Of a DNA stretch of 64,000 nt, positions 1 to 10,240 are shown in pieces (position 1 is the stretch's first letter; each line of letters opens with the position of its first letter). The position numbers and the translations under genes are program-made. Below the pieces are notes generated by a model, which did no database searches, was not told the DNA's origin, and saw nothing but the letters and a program-made list of their open reading frames with translations. Source of the DNA: Kappaphycus alvarezii. Lineage: Eukaryota; Rhodophyta; Florideophyceae; Gigartinales; Solieriaceae. The stretch covers positions 186,001 to 250,000 of the forward strand of contig NADL03000691.1 of the NCBI GenBank assembly GCA_002205965.3, given 5' to 3'.

Positions 1-923
1 CAGGTTCTCCCGACAACTCGCTTCCTTCGCTGCTTCCTGTGGTGGTTACACCCTTCAGCAGAAACTTTGCGGCTTCCCCACCGATTTTTCGTTTATCCTC
101 CTAGTGATGCAGGCACGACAGGAACTAAGCAGGTAGGTGGCAGGTTGCCACCCGCCGCCTACTTGAGCTCTGAATACTCTTCACACACTTTCGTGCCTTA
201 GAACCAGTATAGATTTACCACCACCACTAGCTACTGCTGTGTGCGTACGGAATGACGTAAACGCGACGTTTTCATATTGTCCTGTTGACAAATGGGAAAA
301 GGTTTGGGTCTTTTACTCTTGGAAGATAATTTCGATCTTTCTTAAAGCGTTGACAAATTGCAAGGGATTGCATTTTAATCTACTGTTTACTGTGCATGAC
401 AGGAGTGTGTGGAAATCTTTACGAGTACGAAACAAAGCACTCAGACGTGCAGAAGTATCACTGAATAAATACTACTCAAGCAGACGACGGATGCTCACAT
501 AGGAGTTGACTGCTGCTACTTAACTAAACTTGTGGAAAATGTAAAACTGGGAACCGATTTTTGGGACGGGGTAGAAAACCTGTGGACTAGTTTGAAGCTT
601 CGATAAGTAATGTACTCGCCACTTTAGTTTCAGTAGAAAGCAGTATTCTCGTCCCAGATGTATGCAGATATGATACAGGCGTCGCTGTTCCCATTTATAC
701 TAATAATTCTCACCACTACTTGCATCGGTGAGGACAAAAGTTTTGAGCTCTGATCTCTAACTGTATAATATGTGTCTAGCTAGCTAGCATTGCATATTCA
801 TTCTACAGCGGTTCAAAAAATCCGTCTCAATGCCTGCGTGGAATCTCTGTGAAGATATCTGATTTTTATCAATTTTAAAATAAAGATTCCACCCAAAAAA
901 CTTATACAGCAACGCATTTCTAG
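1..923. other. Non-coding left edge, partly duplicated elsewhere in the window
   Basis: No gene is supported here. Two stretches have diverged counterparts further right: about 120-270 resembles 38590-38760 (shared words CCACCCGCCGCCT and AGATTTACCACC), and about 690-923 resembles 36760-36927 (shared TACANCAACGCANTTCTAG). A LINE-B terminal motif lies at 294-363. The short open frames begin with non-ATG codons or lack any recognisable domain. Confidence 0.6.
294..363 (-). repeat. LINE-B 3'-terminal motif
   Basis: This is one of 13 dispersed copies of a terminal sequence. Read on the plus strand it contains the core TTTTACTCTTGGAAGATA preceded by a G/A-rich tip (GGGAAAAGGTTTGGG) and followed by a weaker match to the inner part (CTTAAAG..GACAA..TGCAA). 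In this orientation it is the 3' end of a minus-strand LINE-B copy truncated almost to the terminus. Confidence 0.7.
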
Positions 924-1453
924 TGTCTGTTGGACCATGCTCTGTCCTTATATGAGGCACACTTTGTCCTCATATGAGGACAGTTTCCGTTACATTTTGG
1001 AACAGTAAATGTTTTGGAAGCCCGAAATTTTTACAGCAAAAAAGGTTTTTTTGTTAAGTGTAAATGGGGGGTTAATTTACTGTGGTGGATATGTGGGTTG
1101 GTATCCAGTAAATTTGTACCAAAGCGTAGATATCGTATCATTGTGTTAAGTTACAGTACAGTAATTCTTACTGTGCATGCCCCCTCGTTTCTAATACCCC
1201 CCACGATAATACGAACTATATTTCCTTCCAAAATGAAGCCGTTTTCACAGCTTCTTGCGAAGAACGGAAGCTGGTGAGGGAAAACTGCTCTAGCATTCAC
1301 CGCCGTCAACAATCTTGAAAAGTTTGTTTTGATCGGCCATCTGCACTCATGAACTAATGCGGAGGGACAAGAAATGCGCTGAGATAAAAAAATTTGTATT
1401 GAAAAAAAGGTGCTAAAAGTTGTCCTCATATGAGGACAACGGTCCAATAGACA
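924..1453. mobile_element. 530-bp element with 13-bp terminal inverted repeats and CTAG target duplication
   Basis: The left end reads TGTCTGTTGGACC and the right end, reverse complemented, reads TGTCTATTGGACC. The element is flanked by CTAG at 920-923 and 1454-1457. The duplicated locus at 36.9 kb shows the uninterrupted site: sequence matching 890-923 runs straight into sequence matching 1458 onward, with a single CTAG-like junction. Near each end lies a palindrome containing TGTCCTCATATGAGGACA (about 966-983 and 1421-1441). It has no coding capacity. It could be a small non-autonomous DNA transposon; a solo LTR (TG...CA ends) is the alternative. Confidence 0.65.
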
Positions 1454-1716
1454 CTAGTTGGACGCTTTCTCTCAAGTGCTGACACCGTAAGCCATCAACT
1501 TACTGTAGTATGAAATTGCCTCCCGCTCCAAAGCTAGTCAATTTCAGTGGCCCTTTACAAGAATTGAAGGAAATTAATGAGTAAAAACCCATTCAAACGA
1601 AATGGAATAGGTAGTGTGTTGCTGCAAGCCTTTGAAGGGCAACTAATGTAATCGGTACAAATTTACTGGATACCAACCCACATATCTACCACAGTAAATT
1701 AACCCCCCATTTACAC
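1058..1716. repeat. 63-bp inverted-repeat pair, MITE-like, flanked by TAA
   Basis: Positions 1058-1120 and 1654-1716 are inverted repeats with about one mismatch in 63, outer termini GTGTAAATGG. Both sides are flanked by TAA (1055-1057 and 1717-1719), which fits the 3-bp target duplications known for PIF/Harbinger-type elements. A third, single copy of the terminal sequence lies at about 37036-37125. The pair is interleaved with the 924-1453 element rather than nested, so a simple single insertion does not explain the arrangement. Confidence 0.5.
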
Positions 1717-2079
1717 TAATGTAACTAAAGAAAGTTTTGAAATGGGGGTTTTGTTACAAAGAGAATTTTACAGCAAATAGTTTCTATGGGGGGGATTTTT
1801 GGGTTATTTTAATGCATGAAAGATGTGGTCGGTCTATTTCTCTTCCCTCTTCTACTTTCTTCTTCCTCTCACATGCCTCCGCCTTCCCTCCCCAACACGC
1901 CCCGGGCCCCCCGCACGCGGGATCCCCTTCTCCCCATGCCCAGCCTCACGGCGCTTCCCTTAACTCTTCCCCTTCCCCATTATGGTCCGCCGTCGCAAGC
2001 TTCTCCCGCCTACACCCATCCTACCTCTGAAATCCTTCGACATTCCACGCAACTCTCCTCCCATTGGTCCTCAATATAT

Positions 2080-3060
2080 GACCCCCCCTTGCAAACGAGA
2101 TCATTGGCCAGCCGGCAAACGTCGACCCCGCCACCCTTGCACGCGCCAAGAGTTTCCTCAGCCGCTTTACCAACGACCCTCTACGTCTCGACCCGCGAAC
2201 GGGGGAGCCGGAACAGCCACTTCCCCCACCTCCAGCCCTCGTTCACGTTGCCCTTTCATCCGCGCCCGATATCACGTTGAAGTCCCACGGGGATGCCCAA
2301 AGGGTCCTCCCGGATGCAGCTCAGGACGCGGGCACCACTCTCCCGCCGCATGTAATCGTACCCCTGGTCGGGATGTGGACTTACGTCTACTTTCCGGCCT
2401 TCGCATCTGACCAAATGAAGGCCATGCTCTCGCACTTAAGTGTCCGTCTTCCACAACTCAGGGTCTCGACCCGACCCCTACCCAGAGCCGTTCAGGCCCT
2501 TGGGGCGTTTGCTGCAGGTGGAGTAACGACTCGACTCCGCCGGGAAGCATCTCGTCTCAAGAGGCCGAGAACCGCTCTCGGTTCCCGCGCCAGATCTTAT
2601 AGGCCTTCGCAACTGCTCTTCTCAACCATGTTCAAGACATCGAGAAGGGCCGCTCCCAGAGACAAGACCGGCGTTCTGCCACTGACACACCCGCCATGGA
2701 GACCGCACCCGCTATGGAGAAAGCACCCGCTATGGAGAAAGCACCCGCTATGGAGCCCATCCCCGCTATGGAGGCCGTCCCCGCTACGGAGACCGCCCAT
2801 GTCCGTCATGGAACTGGAACCCGTCCAGTGGATCCGCTTTAGATCCCACACCTGCTGAGGCACAGCGGATGACCTCCGCCCATGCCAGAAAATCACAGCC
2901 CAAGATTGCCGCTCCTGCCCCATGGCCTCGCCGCCGCGTCCGACTGGGGCAATCGGCAAAGCACGGGGCTCGCAGGCTTCCACAGCTATGGGCATCGCCC
3001 GCGTGGTGCCTAAGCAGGCCAGGGAGGCAGCCGCCGCGGGCCCCTCTAAGTAACCCTCGC
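2080..3060 (+). pseudogene. LINE-A ORF1-like protein, degenerate
   Basis: A proline- and arginine-rich reading frame can be followed (frame 3 from about 2087 to 2858, then shifted). Readable stretches include ANEIIGQPANVDPATLARAK and VGMWTYVYFPAFASDQMKAM. No RNA-binding domain is recognisable, so the ORF1 (nucleic-acid-binding chaperone) role is inferred from position upstream of the RT. An 18-bp tandem repeat at 2689-2800 encodes a PAMEKA-like motif repeated about six times, a length-variable low-complexity stretch. Stops and frameshifts break the frame beyond 2858. Confidence 0.5.
2689..2800 (+). repeat. Minisatellite, 18-bp unit, about six copies
   Basis: Units of the form CCCGCTATGGAGAAAGCA run in tandem from 2689 to 2800, with third-codon changes between units. 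All units stay in the same codon phase, giving repeated PAME-K/T-A peptides inside the LINE-A ORF1-like region. Confidence 0.85.
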
Positions 3061-3199
3061 AATGGAGTCGCCTGCACCTACCCCTGCTTTCCTGTCCTCC
3101 TTCCCCCAGCCGACCCCTTATCACACTCCCCGGCCCCAGTCCGCTTCCCCATTGCCGACACCCCACGACATCCTTCGCTCTCCATACCGAGACACTGAC

Positions 3200-5240
3200 A
3201 TTTTCCAGGATATCCCCGCTTGCTGTCTCCACCAGTTCGTGCTGCTCTCTACTAAGCTGGTCCGTGCTGCGCGTCTGCCCAAGCCGAGGATGCTGTATAC
3301 CGAGCTTTCCTTTATCTTCACATGTTCCCCATAGCGGTCATGCGTCGCAGCCTTCGTGGCGAGGAAGGATGGGTCCACGAAAAAGGACAACGGGCTGCGC
3401 TCCGTGACCGCCTCCGGCGTGCAACAACTGGCACCCAATGGAATGCCTTATGGGCCGAGGCTCTCAACGCTCACAAGAACCGTGCAGAGTGGGTTGATAC
3501 CCACCGCACATATGTTGGCTCTCCCGTCTCCACTGAGGCTAGGCGTTCCCGTGGTGCGGAAGCCCTCTGTGCTGATGCGCGATAAGGCAAGGCTATGCGC
3601 TCCCTACACAACGCTCCCTGCGCAGATGTCAGTGATGTGCAAATCGTCCAGCAGCTTCGGGACCAACACCCGACCCCACCATAGCCAGTCACCCCACTTC
3701 ACGAAGATAGCCTCCCCCTCCACCCCGCCCATAACGGAGGCCGCTGTCGCCTGGGCTGCTCGCCGTGTCCCGCGTGACACCACGTCGGGCCCGGATCGCA
3801 CGCCCTCAAGATGGCTCCACCTCCTTGCTAAGACCCCGGTCAGCCCTGAAGCCGGTGTCACGGGGCTTGGTGTGCTGACCAGACTGGTTCACCGGATAGC
3901 CAACGGAGACATTCCGGATACCGCCTCCCCCTGCTCTCAGCTGCGACTCTTCTCCCGCTCCAGCCAAAGCCGGGCAAGATCAGGCCGATCGCGGTAGGCT
4001 CTGTCCTTCGTCGCATTGTCACAAAGACTTTGCTTCCGTCCGCTATTGATGACTCCCGTGACTTTCTGGCCCCCTACCAGACGGCTAACGGAATCAAGGC
4101 TGGCATGGATGCCATCGTCCATGATACACGCATGATGCTTCGTCGAGTTCCCTGCATCCTCAAGTTGCCACGGTCTTCATTGATGCCCACAATGCCTTCA
4201 ACCGTGTTGATCGGCAGTCAATGCTTGACCTGCTTCCATCCCGTGCCCCTTGCTAGCCCGGTTTGTCAATATGTTGTACGGTAGGACCCAGCCACCCCTA
4301 ATCCTTCCGAATCGGGATCGCACGATCATTACTAGCGCCCAGAGCACCCAGCAGGGCGACCCTGCTAGTATGGTGCTCTTCTCCCTCACAGTTCAGCCGC
4401 TTATTAGACAGATCGCAGAAGAACATGGCATACTTCTCAATCAGTGGTATGCGGATGACGGTACAATAATCGGAACACTCGACGGCCTCCGCAGCGCACT
4501 TCGCTTGCTTAGTCTTCATGGTCCGTCTCTGGGACTCTTCCTCAATCTGAGGAAGACCCGCATCTACTGGCCGCACACTCTGGCACCGGATCGTGCGGCG
4601 TTTCTCTCCGGGTTCCCTTTCTTGGAGTGCTCCAGGGCAGGGTTCGACCTTCTCGGAGCTCCGATCGGCAATTCCGCTTTCACTCAGGCCTTACTCCGAG
4701 ACAAGATTGAAGCATGTCGCCGCACCCTTGCCCTTCTCGACACGATCCGTGACCCGAGGGCCCGTTTCCATATGCACCGCCTGTGTGCATCGGCCTGCCG
4801 GGTTGCGCATGCGTTCAAACTTGCTGACCCTCAATTTGCCGCCGACCCTGCACGCGAGTTTGACTCTCTCCAACGGTCCTCATACGAGACGCTAAACAAG
4901 GTGACTCTAACGGACCGAGCCTGGGAACAAGCCTTTCTCCCCCTGCGCCTTAGTCGCCAAGGCTTCTCGCTGATCCGCCCATTCCTTTATGGCGCGGTTG
5001 CTGCGAGCCTCCTGGATGCCGCCCCTGCCCGCCACCGAACGGCTTCATACACCTCAGCTCGCTCCTTCGCTGTTCTTGGAAACCGTTTTCGCGGGGACCG
5101 TGCTTTCTTTGTTGCCAGGCTCGCCCCCCGCTTCGCCAATTTGCTCACTGTGCTCTCGGTAACCCTTTGCTCACTGACCTAGGCTCCCTGGACCCCACAG
5201 CTCTTGCTGACATCCCTGTCAACCTGCAAATCCATCTCAA
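3200..5240 (+). pseudogene. LINE-A reverse transcriptase, frameshifted
   Basis: This is the polymerase that would copy the element RNA onto nicked target DNA. The RT can be followed through four or more frames: an upstream conserved segment at 3322-3585 (ATTGTQWNALWAEAL), the fingers near 3690-4120 (KIRPIAVGSVLRRIVTK, spanning a shift), motif A at about 4170-4205 (FIDAHNAFN), a QQGDP motif near 4350, and the catalytic YADD box near 4449-4460 (QWYADDGTIIG). The thumb continues to about 5180, where another shift leads into NPLLTDLGSLDPTAL. The catalytic Asp pair is retained but the frameshifts make it a pseudogene. It runs into the nested LINE-B insertion at 5242. Confidence 0.85.
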
Positions 5241-5241
5241 T

Positions 5242-6125
5242 AGGGGGGAAACGTTTGGGTGTTTTACTCTTGGAAGGTATATCCGATCTATCCCATCGTT
5301 TCCCAGACAACCACAATCGACTCAAACAGGGTATACCTTCAGGCCAGCCATCAAGCAGGCCGCATTGGACATGACGGCTGCTGCAGCGTGCCTTTGCATC
5401 AAAACCCCCCGAACCTTTCCGTACGTCTCCAGTGCCCTCACAGCCACGTTCCTTGCCACGTCATTTAACACTGCACATGCATCCGGGTGCCAACCTCCAA
5501 GAGTGGAGATTGGCACAGGCACGAGCCTACCTCTGGTGGAGGTCGCGATAAAGGATTGATATCTTCTCTGCTTTGCATTTCGCGCCGCATTCAGAGAGGA
5601 CATCGGGTTGAAGGCCCTCACTCTTCTGTTGGAGGGAGCGAGGGGATTCACGAAGGGAACATCAAAAAATTCGGTCCCTCCGCTGCTTCCCATTGCCTGG
5701 ATGTCTGGTCTCGTGCGGTGGAGACCATGGCGTGGCTCTACAACAGGATGACGAGCAGCTCTTGCCAGGTCTTTCGCGAGAAGGGTTACTTGGCGATCGT
5801 GTCGGTTGATCCGTTGGGCTCCATGCAAGCAGTGCATCAGGTGATCGCCATGTACATCGAGTGTGTCCGGGCAATTCCTTCTCGGACATGGCGTGCCAGG
5901 CTGAAAAAGTGGGACTTGACAGTAGTATTGAAGCCACACCGAGAATTCTCGAGGGTCAATGCTTGTCTGTAGTCCGGGCATGGGGGACAATACACCCATT
6001 CCGTGGCTCCCGGGAGGGCCATAGACGCCCGAAACGCCTGCCTCCTCGAATCCCCAAGAGGAATTCGTTCTTGCACTGCTTCATGGATTGCGTCCGTCAG
6101 CGTCTTTTGCGATGGTGTTTTTTGC
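5242..6125 (-). mobile_element. LINE-B 5'-truncated copy nested in LINE-A
   Basis: A minus-strand LINE fragment begins at its 3' terminus (5242-5320, the terminal motif) and runs to about 6125 with RT-endonuclease linker coding. It separates the LINE-A thumb from the LINE-A endonuclease, so it inserted after LINE-A. The right boundary is estimated from where homologous minus-strand coding ends (TPSQKTLTDAIHEAVQE near 6120) and plus-strand LINE-A coding resumes. I could not identify a target duplication. Confidence 0.7.
5322..6125 (-). pseudogene. LINE-B endonuclease (RLE) C-terminal domain
   Basis: This would nick target DNA for target-primed reverse transcription. The main open frame (5322-5999) has a CCHC zinc motif (CPRRNCPDTLDVHGDHLMHC: C-X4-C-X9-H-X3-C), then an RHD box, then RPDIQAMG followed 11 residues later by FFDVPF. 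That matches the PD-X11-14-D signature of the restriction-like endonuclease of R2-group LINEs. A GGWHPDA motif and a MQRHAAAA motif lie near the C-terminus; both recur in relics at 24.2, 25.1, 35.2 and 48.2 kb and define the LINE-B family. A frameshift near 5970 separates it from the upstream linker. Confidence 0.8.
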
Positions 6126-6129
6126 GAGC

Positions 6130-7012
6130 AAATTACACTAACGGGATAATCCTAGACGGCAGGCAAGAGGTCGACCACCTCCGATGGGCATCTGCAACTG
6201 CTTCGTATGTTCCTAGCTCCTTAATAGGCGTTGGGAGCAAGGTCTTGGTAAGGTTGCTAGATAGGGTACAGCAAGAGGCTGCAGCAAAGGTGCACTGGGA
6301 GGACAACCTCTGGAACGACGTTCCCAGCCACACAGCTCACCGTCCCGAAGCTACCCGTCGTCGGATACGCGGTCTAGCTTTTCGCTACTCCGAGGCCGCT
6401 GCGTTTCTACAAGCGCATCCGACTAATGCGACCAAAGTCTCTGATGCCCATTGGAGCATCATGCTCCGTCGCCACCTCGGTCTTCCAGTATACACGGACT
6501 CGATTCCGCCGAAGTGCCATCATTGCCAGCAGACGTTAGATCTGTATGTAGACCATGCGGCTGACCTTTGCCCCTCGGTGTTTGGCCGCCTAGACTGGCA
6601 TAACTCCTTCCGTAACGCCCTCGCATATCATGTCTTCCGCGCTGCGGGTTTGGACTACAAGTTCGAAGTCCCTCTGTTAATTCCTGGAACCGACTTTAGG
6701 CCTGCAGACCTCCTCGTGCTGCGCCTTGTACCACCATCTGGCAACCCGTCACGCCAGCTGAATTTCACATTCCAACCGCCTGCTTTCGACTCCCTTGGAG
6801 CGGCGTCCCCAGCCACTGCACTGTTTTTGGAAACGTTCATTCCCCGGATTGCGACCAGATATCACACCTCTGATGCCACTGTCCGCTCGCGAATCTATCA
6901 GCGCCTCAGCTGTGTTCTGTGGTCCTCGGTGGCCACGGCCATCATTTCCCGTGCCCCACTGCACGTGACCGATGTTCACCATACAGTTGTTAACTCAATA
7001 GTCGGTCAATGA
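6130..7012 (+). pseudogene. LINE-A endonuclease (RLE) and C-terminal tail
   Basis: A long open frame continues to a stop at 7010-7012. It contains the linker, a HLGLPVYTD segment, a CCHC motif (CHHC then DHAADLC, about 6511-6570), FRPADLLVL as the PD half of the nuclease core, and a downstream FTFQPP strand with the second acidic position altered. The endonuclease is more diverged than the LINE-B copy and lacks the canonical D in the second half, so it may be inactive even without the upstream frameshifts. It sits immediately to the right of the nested LINE-B fragment. Confidence 0.75.
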
Positions 7013-7059
7013 GTGTACACTCCAGAAACATTATGAGTAAAAATTATTATTATTTTTAT

Positions 7060-7377
7060 ATCCACGATGCTAATACGTTACGCGGGTTTCTATGGTGTGC
7101 CCTTACTGCATCTGAGCGCGCGAAATATCTCCGCTATGGCCACCTCTGCGCCGAACTGCGTATCGACTTTCACCCGATGGCTTTCGATATGTACGGGTCT
7201 GCCGGTCCCGGTGCCGAACGAGGTCTGTCCATAATTGCTGAGTACATCGCACTACGTAAAGGCAGTAGTCCTGCCTTCGAGCGCGATCGCTTGTTCACGA
7301 TTATCAGTTCGCTCGTACAACAACGAACTTCTGTCGCGATCAACCGACGACTACTCGACCGTTCCTGGCTCGGATAG
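7060..7377 (+). pseudogene. LINE C-terminal fragment (third LINE copy)
   Basis: The open frame from 7009 to 7377 is LINE-like from about residue 28 onward. The stretch DFHPMAFDMYGSAGPGAERG followed by a helical tail ending VAINRRLLDR resembles the domain that follows the RLE in this class of LINE, where an F-P-F..E-x-G-G pattern precedes an alpha-helical end. The first codons (MSVHSRNIMSK...) are the 3' UTR of LINE-A read through. This is a separate 5'-truncated insertion abutting the LINE-A 3' end. Confidence 0.5.
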
Positions 7378-7480
7378 ATTTTTCCCCTTTTGAGGGCCGC
7401 TAGCCTCCCCTTTTCTGCTTGGTAAAGTCTTCTTCTTCTTGTTCTATGGTGTTCAATGACAGATGTCATTATTTTATCTA

Positions 7481-7525
7481 GGGGAAAGGTTCGGGTGTTC
7501 TACTCTTGGAAGATATTTTATCTAG
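7481..7525 (-). repeat. LINE-B 3'-terminal motif
   Basis: GGGGAAAGGTTCGGGTGTT followed by CTACTCTTGGAAGATATT matches the LINE-B terminal consensus closely; only the tip is present. Confidence 0.75.
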
Positions 7526-7748
7526 TGCATGTACAGCGATGTTCAGTACATGGGCATTACCTCCGGTATAACGCACTCCCATATTTCAGGAGTATATGAG
7601 AGACTTTTGCACTCTCGTGTGCTGTTCTTGTGATACGGTATTTTTGACGGCATTGCTAGAAGATACTGATGCTTATGCCCAATATCACGGACCAGCCAGT
7701 TCTCGAAGATACCTACAGTACGAGCAGGACGAATTTTGGTGCATCGGG

Positions 7749-7793
7749 AGAGATTTGGGTGTTGTACTGTCTGAAAATATATTCTATCTTTCC
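7749..7793 (-). repeat. LINE-B 3'-terminal motif, diverged
   Basis: GAGATTTGGGTGTTGTACTG then CTGAAAATATATTCTATCTT aligns with the terminal consensus with several substitutions. Confidence 0.5.
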
Positions 7794-7825
7794 TGTGTGT
7801 GTGTAATGTGTGTGTGTGTGTGTGT
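7794..7825. repeat. TG microsatellite
   Basis: Two TG runs (7794-7804 and 7808-7825) are interrupted by AATG. Confidence 0.9.
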
Positions 7826-7943
7826 AATCTTTACGGAATTTGTAAAAAGCATGTGGGAGAACATGCTGAGGGGATTACAGAGAAACTAACATGCGAAGGG
7901 GGATGAGAGAGGAACTAATCGGAAATGCATCTGGTGTTTTGCG

Positions 7944-8928
7944 TCAGGCGACGGACGGCGTGAATAATGGCCTCAGCCCACTTTTAACGCCCACGCCAAG
8001 TTGGTGAGGCAATAGATAGGAAGCTGCAGTCGAGGAAGCCTTGTGAGCGAGGAGGCGGGCAATAAGGCGGCGGAGGAGGAGACCAGCAGCCATAGGGCGA
8101 AGTCCACCGTTGGGCTTGTGGAGGGCTGTGAGCCGGCCCCCGCAGAAGTAGGCCCGGCACGAGTCCGGTAGTTCGCCGTTGGAACACATGTTCACAAACT
8201 TGGTCAGAACATAAAGACAGTCACGGGCGGGATGCACTCCCGCCGCCGGTCGAAGCAACATACGGAGAAAGACCGGGGAAAGGCCATCAGATCCAGGGCG
8301 GTGGACGGGTCGAGGCTATGGATGGCTCTACGAACATCCGAACCGGAACACTTGAAGGCAGGGGGAAGACGAGAGTTAGGAAAGGACTGAACGGGGACGC
8401 GGGCGTGGGATGAAGGGATTTGAGTCTGCGGAGATTGTCTTCCGAGGGCACAACAGGTGGGGTTTCGTGCAGTAAGGCTGCTGTGGCGCGGGGAGGACTG
8501 CCCCGGTGCAGTAAACGGCGGCTGCGCTGGAGCGTAGATGGGGAAGGAGAGGCGTCGGCATGAGTAGCAAGGGGGTGGGAGGCCCCGAAGAGGGAGAGGG
8601 CTTCAATGAAGAGGTCATCGAAGAGACCGGAAGATGCGATACGAATGCGGTCAGCAAGATTGGAGAAGTTGTCAGAGCGGCTCGAGCGATGTAGGCGAGG
8701 GTGATTGCGTCGAAATACGAGTTTGGGGAGGGCGACAAGTTCAAGAAGGGCACGATGACGATGGGCATCAGACGGAGCAGCGATAACACGGCTCAGGGAG
8801 GCAAAATATAGGTCGTAGGCCGCTGCTTGAACTGAGCGGGGGATGTCCGGAAGAACGGGTATCGAAGCCCTGAAAAGAGCAGGGAAAGTAAGGGCAGTAG
8901 GAGGGACAGAAGCAATTCTACTGTTCAT
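7944..8928 (-). pseudogene. LINE-E ORF2 N-terminus and RT fingers
   Basis: ORF2 opens with ATG at 8928-8926, overlapping the last 11 bases of ORF1, an arrangement that suggests coupled reinitiation. The protein has a P-rich start, a helical segment (PKLVFRRNHPRLHRS), then after a frameshift near 8290 the segment GGRLTALHKPNGGLRPMAAG, which is the RT finger motif (K-P-x-G-x-R-P-I). A second shift occurs near 7965. Catalytic YXDD is absent because the element is cut off at about 7925. It resembles the LINE-A ORF2 N-terminus in order and motifs. Confidence 0.7.
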
Positions 8929-9771
8929 TGTAGGTCATTGATTCCGGAACTAGGACGTATTCAAGGACAGAGAACCGAGCGTCGGCCTGCGGGGGAACGG
9001 GGGAGCCAGGAGCAGAGGAGTTCGCAGGCCCAGGGCCGCGGCGTGCAACCAGGGTAAACCCGTCCGTATCAGTCATTTCTGGACGGGCGCGACGGCGCTT
9101 AGAGTGGACAGCGGGAAACGAAGGCGGTGCGAGGAGAGGCATGGCCCGGGCAAAGGTGGGATCGGCAGAAAGAGTCTGGTAAGCTGCGGATTCCATTTCG
9201 CGGAGGGATTGGGCTAAAGCAGGGGCCGGATACCACTGGCAGGAAGGAGATTCAAGGCGTTCGATTTCCTGTCGAAGGCCAGGAAGGACGCCGCGGAGCT
9301 GGGCAGGAGACCGGTCTGAAGAGATGTCCATGATTTCGGAGAACAAGAGTTCGGGAGGGTCGTAGTTGTCCGATGTCTTCGCCAAGTTTCGGAAGGCGGT
9401 ATAGGCGGGAGGCAAAGACGCCAAATCGCGCTCAGCAGCGCACACCATGAAAACATGAGGGGATGAGGAGCGAATAATGGAACAGGAGCCGGGAAAACCA
9501 CCTTGTGTGATGGCTCTGCGGAAAGCGGATGGATCGTGTACAGGAAAGTCCAGAGGAGACGTAATGACAACAACTCGCTTGTGGTTGCCGCCAAAAGCCC
9601 GCGAGTAGCACGGCGGACGCGGCCCGCAAACTTGGTAGAGATCCGAACAGCTGGAAGGTCACCATGTTGGGTGAGGCCTTGGCGACCCAATGTGGTCGAG
9701 TGTGCACAACTTAGCTGCAAAGTTACGGACTCAAGCTGCATCATCCTGAACATCCTGAATATCCAGGACAA
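8918..9771 (-). pseudogene. LINE-E ORF1, C-terminal part
   Basis: The readable frame ends at TAG 8918-8920. Near its C-terminus are a basic patch and an acidic-DGF motif (KRRRARPEMTDTDGFTLVAR), a combination common in LINE ORF1 proteins where it precedes the RNA-binding tail. Upstream, in a shifted frame, is TKFAGRVRRATRGLLAATTS. It would coat the element RNA; the function is inferred from position and the motif only. At least one frameshift near 9440 disrupts it. Confidence 0.55.
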
Positions 9772-9793
9772 CTAACCTGAATTTTCAGGTTAG
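9772..9793. other. Perfect 10-bp-arm hairpin
   Basis: CTAACCTGAA then TT then TTCAGGTTAG is a perfect short inverted repeat at the junction between ORF1 sequence and the unrelated 9.8-10.2 kb insert. It could be the edge of the inserted sequence. Confidence 0.6.
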
Positions 9794-10240
9794 CAATTTC
9801 TACATAATTTTTTGATCTGACAATTCAAGGCTCTCAAGGGCCGCCAGGGAACGCCCTCACGTGGCATCATGAAACCATAGTATGCGCCCATGCGCATATG
9901 CACGATACTGTTTCTACAGATCAGTAAAGATTAGCCTTAGCTTTTCTTATCCATCCGATACCCAAGTATCTATGATGGGACTTTCTGACTGGCCGAACGG
10001 GAGATTCTGCGAATCACCCTCGGACCAGCCCGAGCTCCGGGAGCTCAAGCTCCTTGGGTCAGATCCTCGGGGAATAAAAAACTTCCAACTGCCGATTGCA
10101 GTTGGGGACCGCTACAGCGCCATCGCTCGAGCGTGCTACCCGTTCTTGGTTTTTGCCTTCGCCTTCCATCTCCACGATATTCTATCCTGAATTTACCTTT
10201 CTCTACCTTATCTTGAATCCCTTTACTGCGATTACGTAAT

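Larger units (their letters stand above)
1800..7012 (+). mobile_element. LINE-A: RLE-type non-LTR retrotransposon, decayed, interrupted by LINE-B
   Basis: The element holds, in order, an ORF1-like region (about 2080-3060), a reverse transcriptase (about 3200-5240), a nested minus-strand LINE-B fragment (5242-6125), and the restriction-enzyme-like endonuclease with C-terminal tail (6130-7012). The order RT then CCHC-PD..D endonuclease is the arrangement known for R2/CRE/NeSL-like LINEs. Its base composition is much more GC-rich than the flanks. Many frameshifts are present, so it is inactive. The 5' boundary near 1800 is approximate, and no clear poly(A) or target duplication was found. Confidence 0.75.

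Noticed and set aside
2597..3232. Minus-strand 211-codon frame opposite LINE-A ORF1
   Set aside because: It is a shadow of the GC-rich repeat-containing ORF1 region; no domain is visible and the plus-strand frame explains the conservation.
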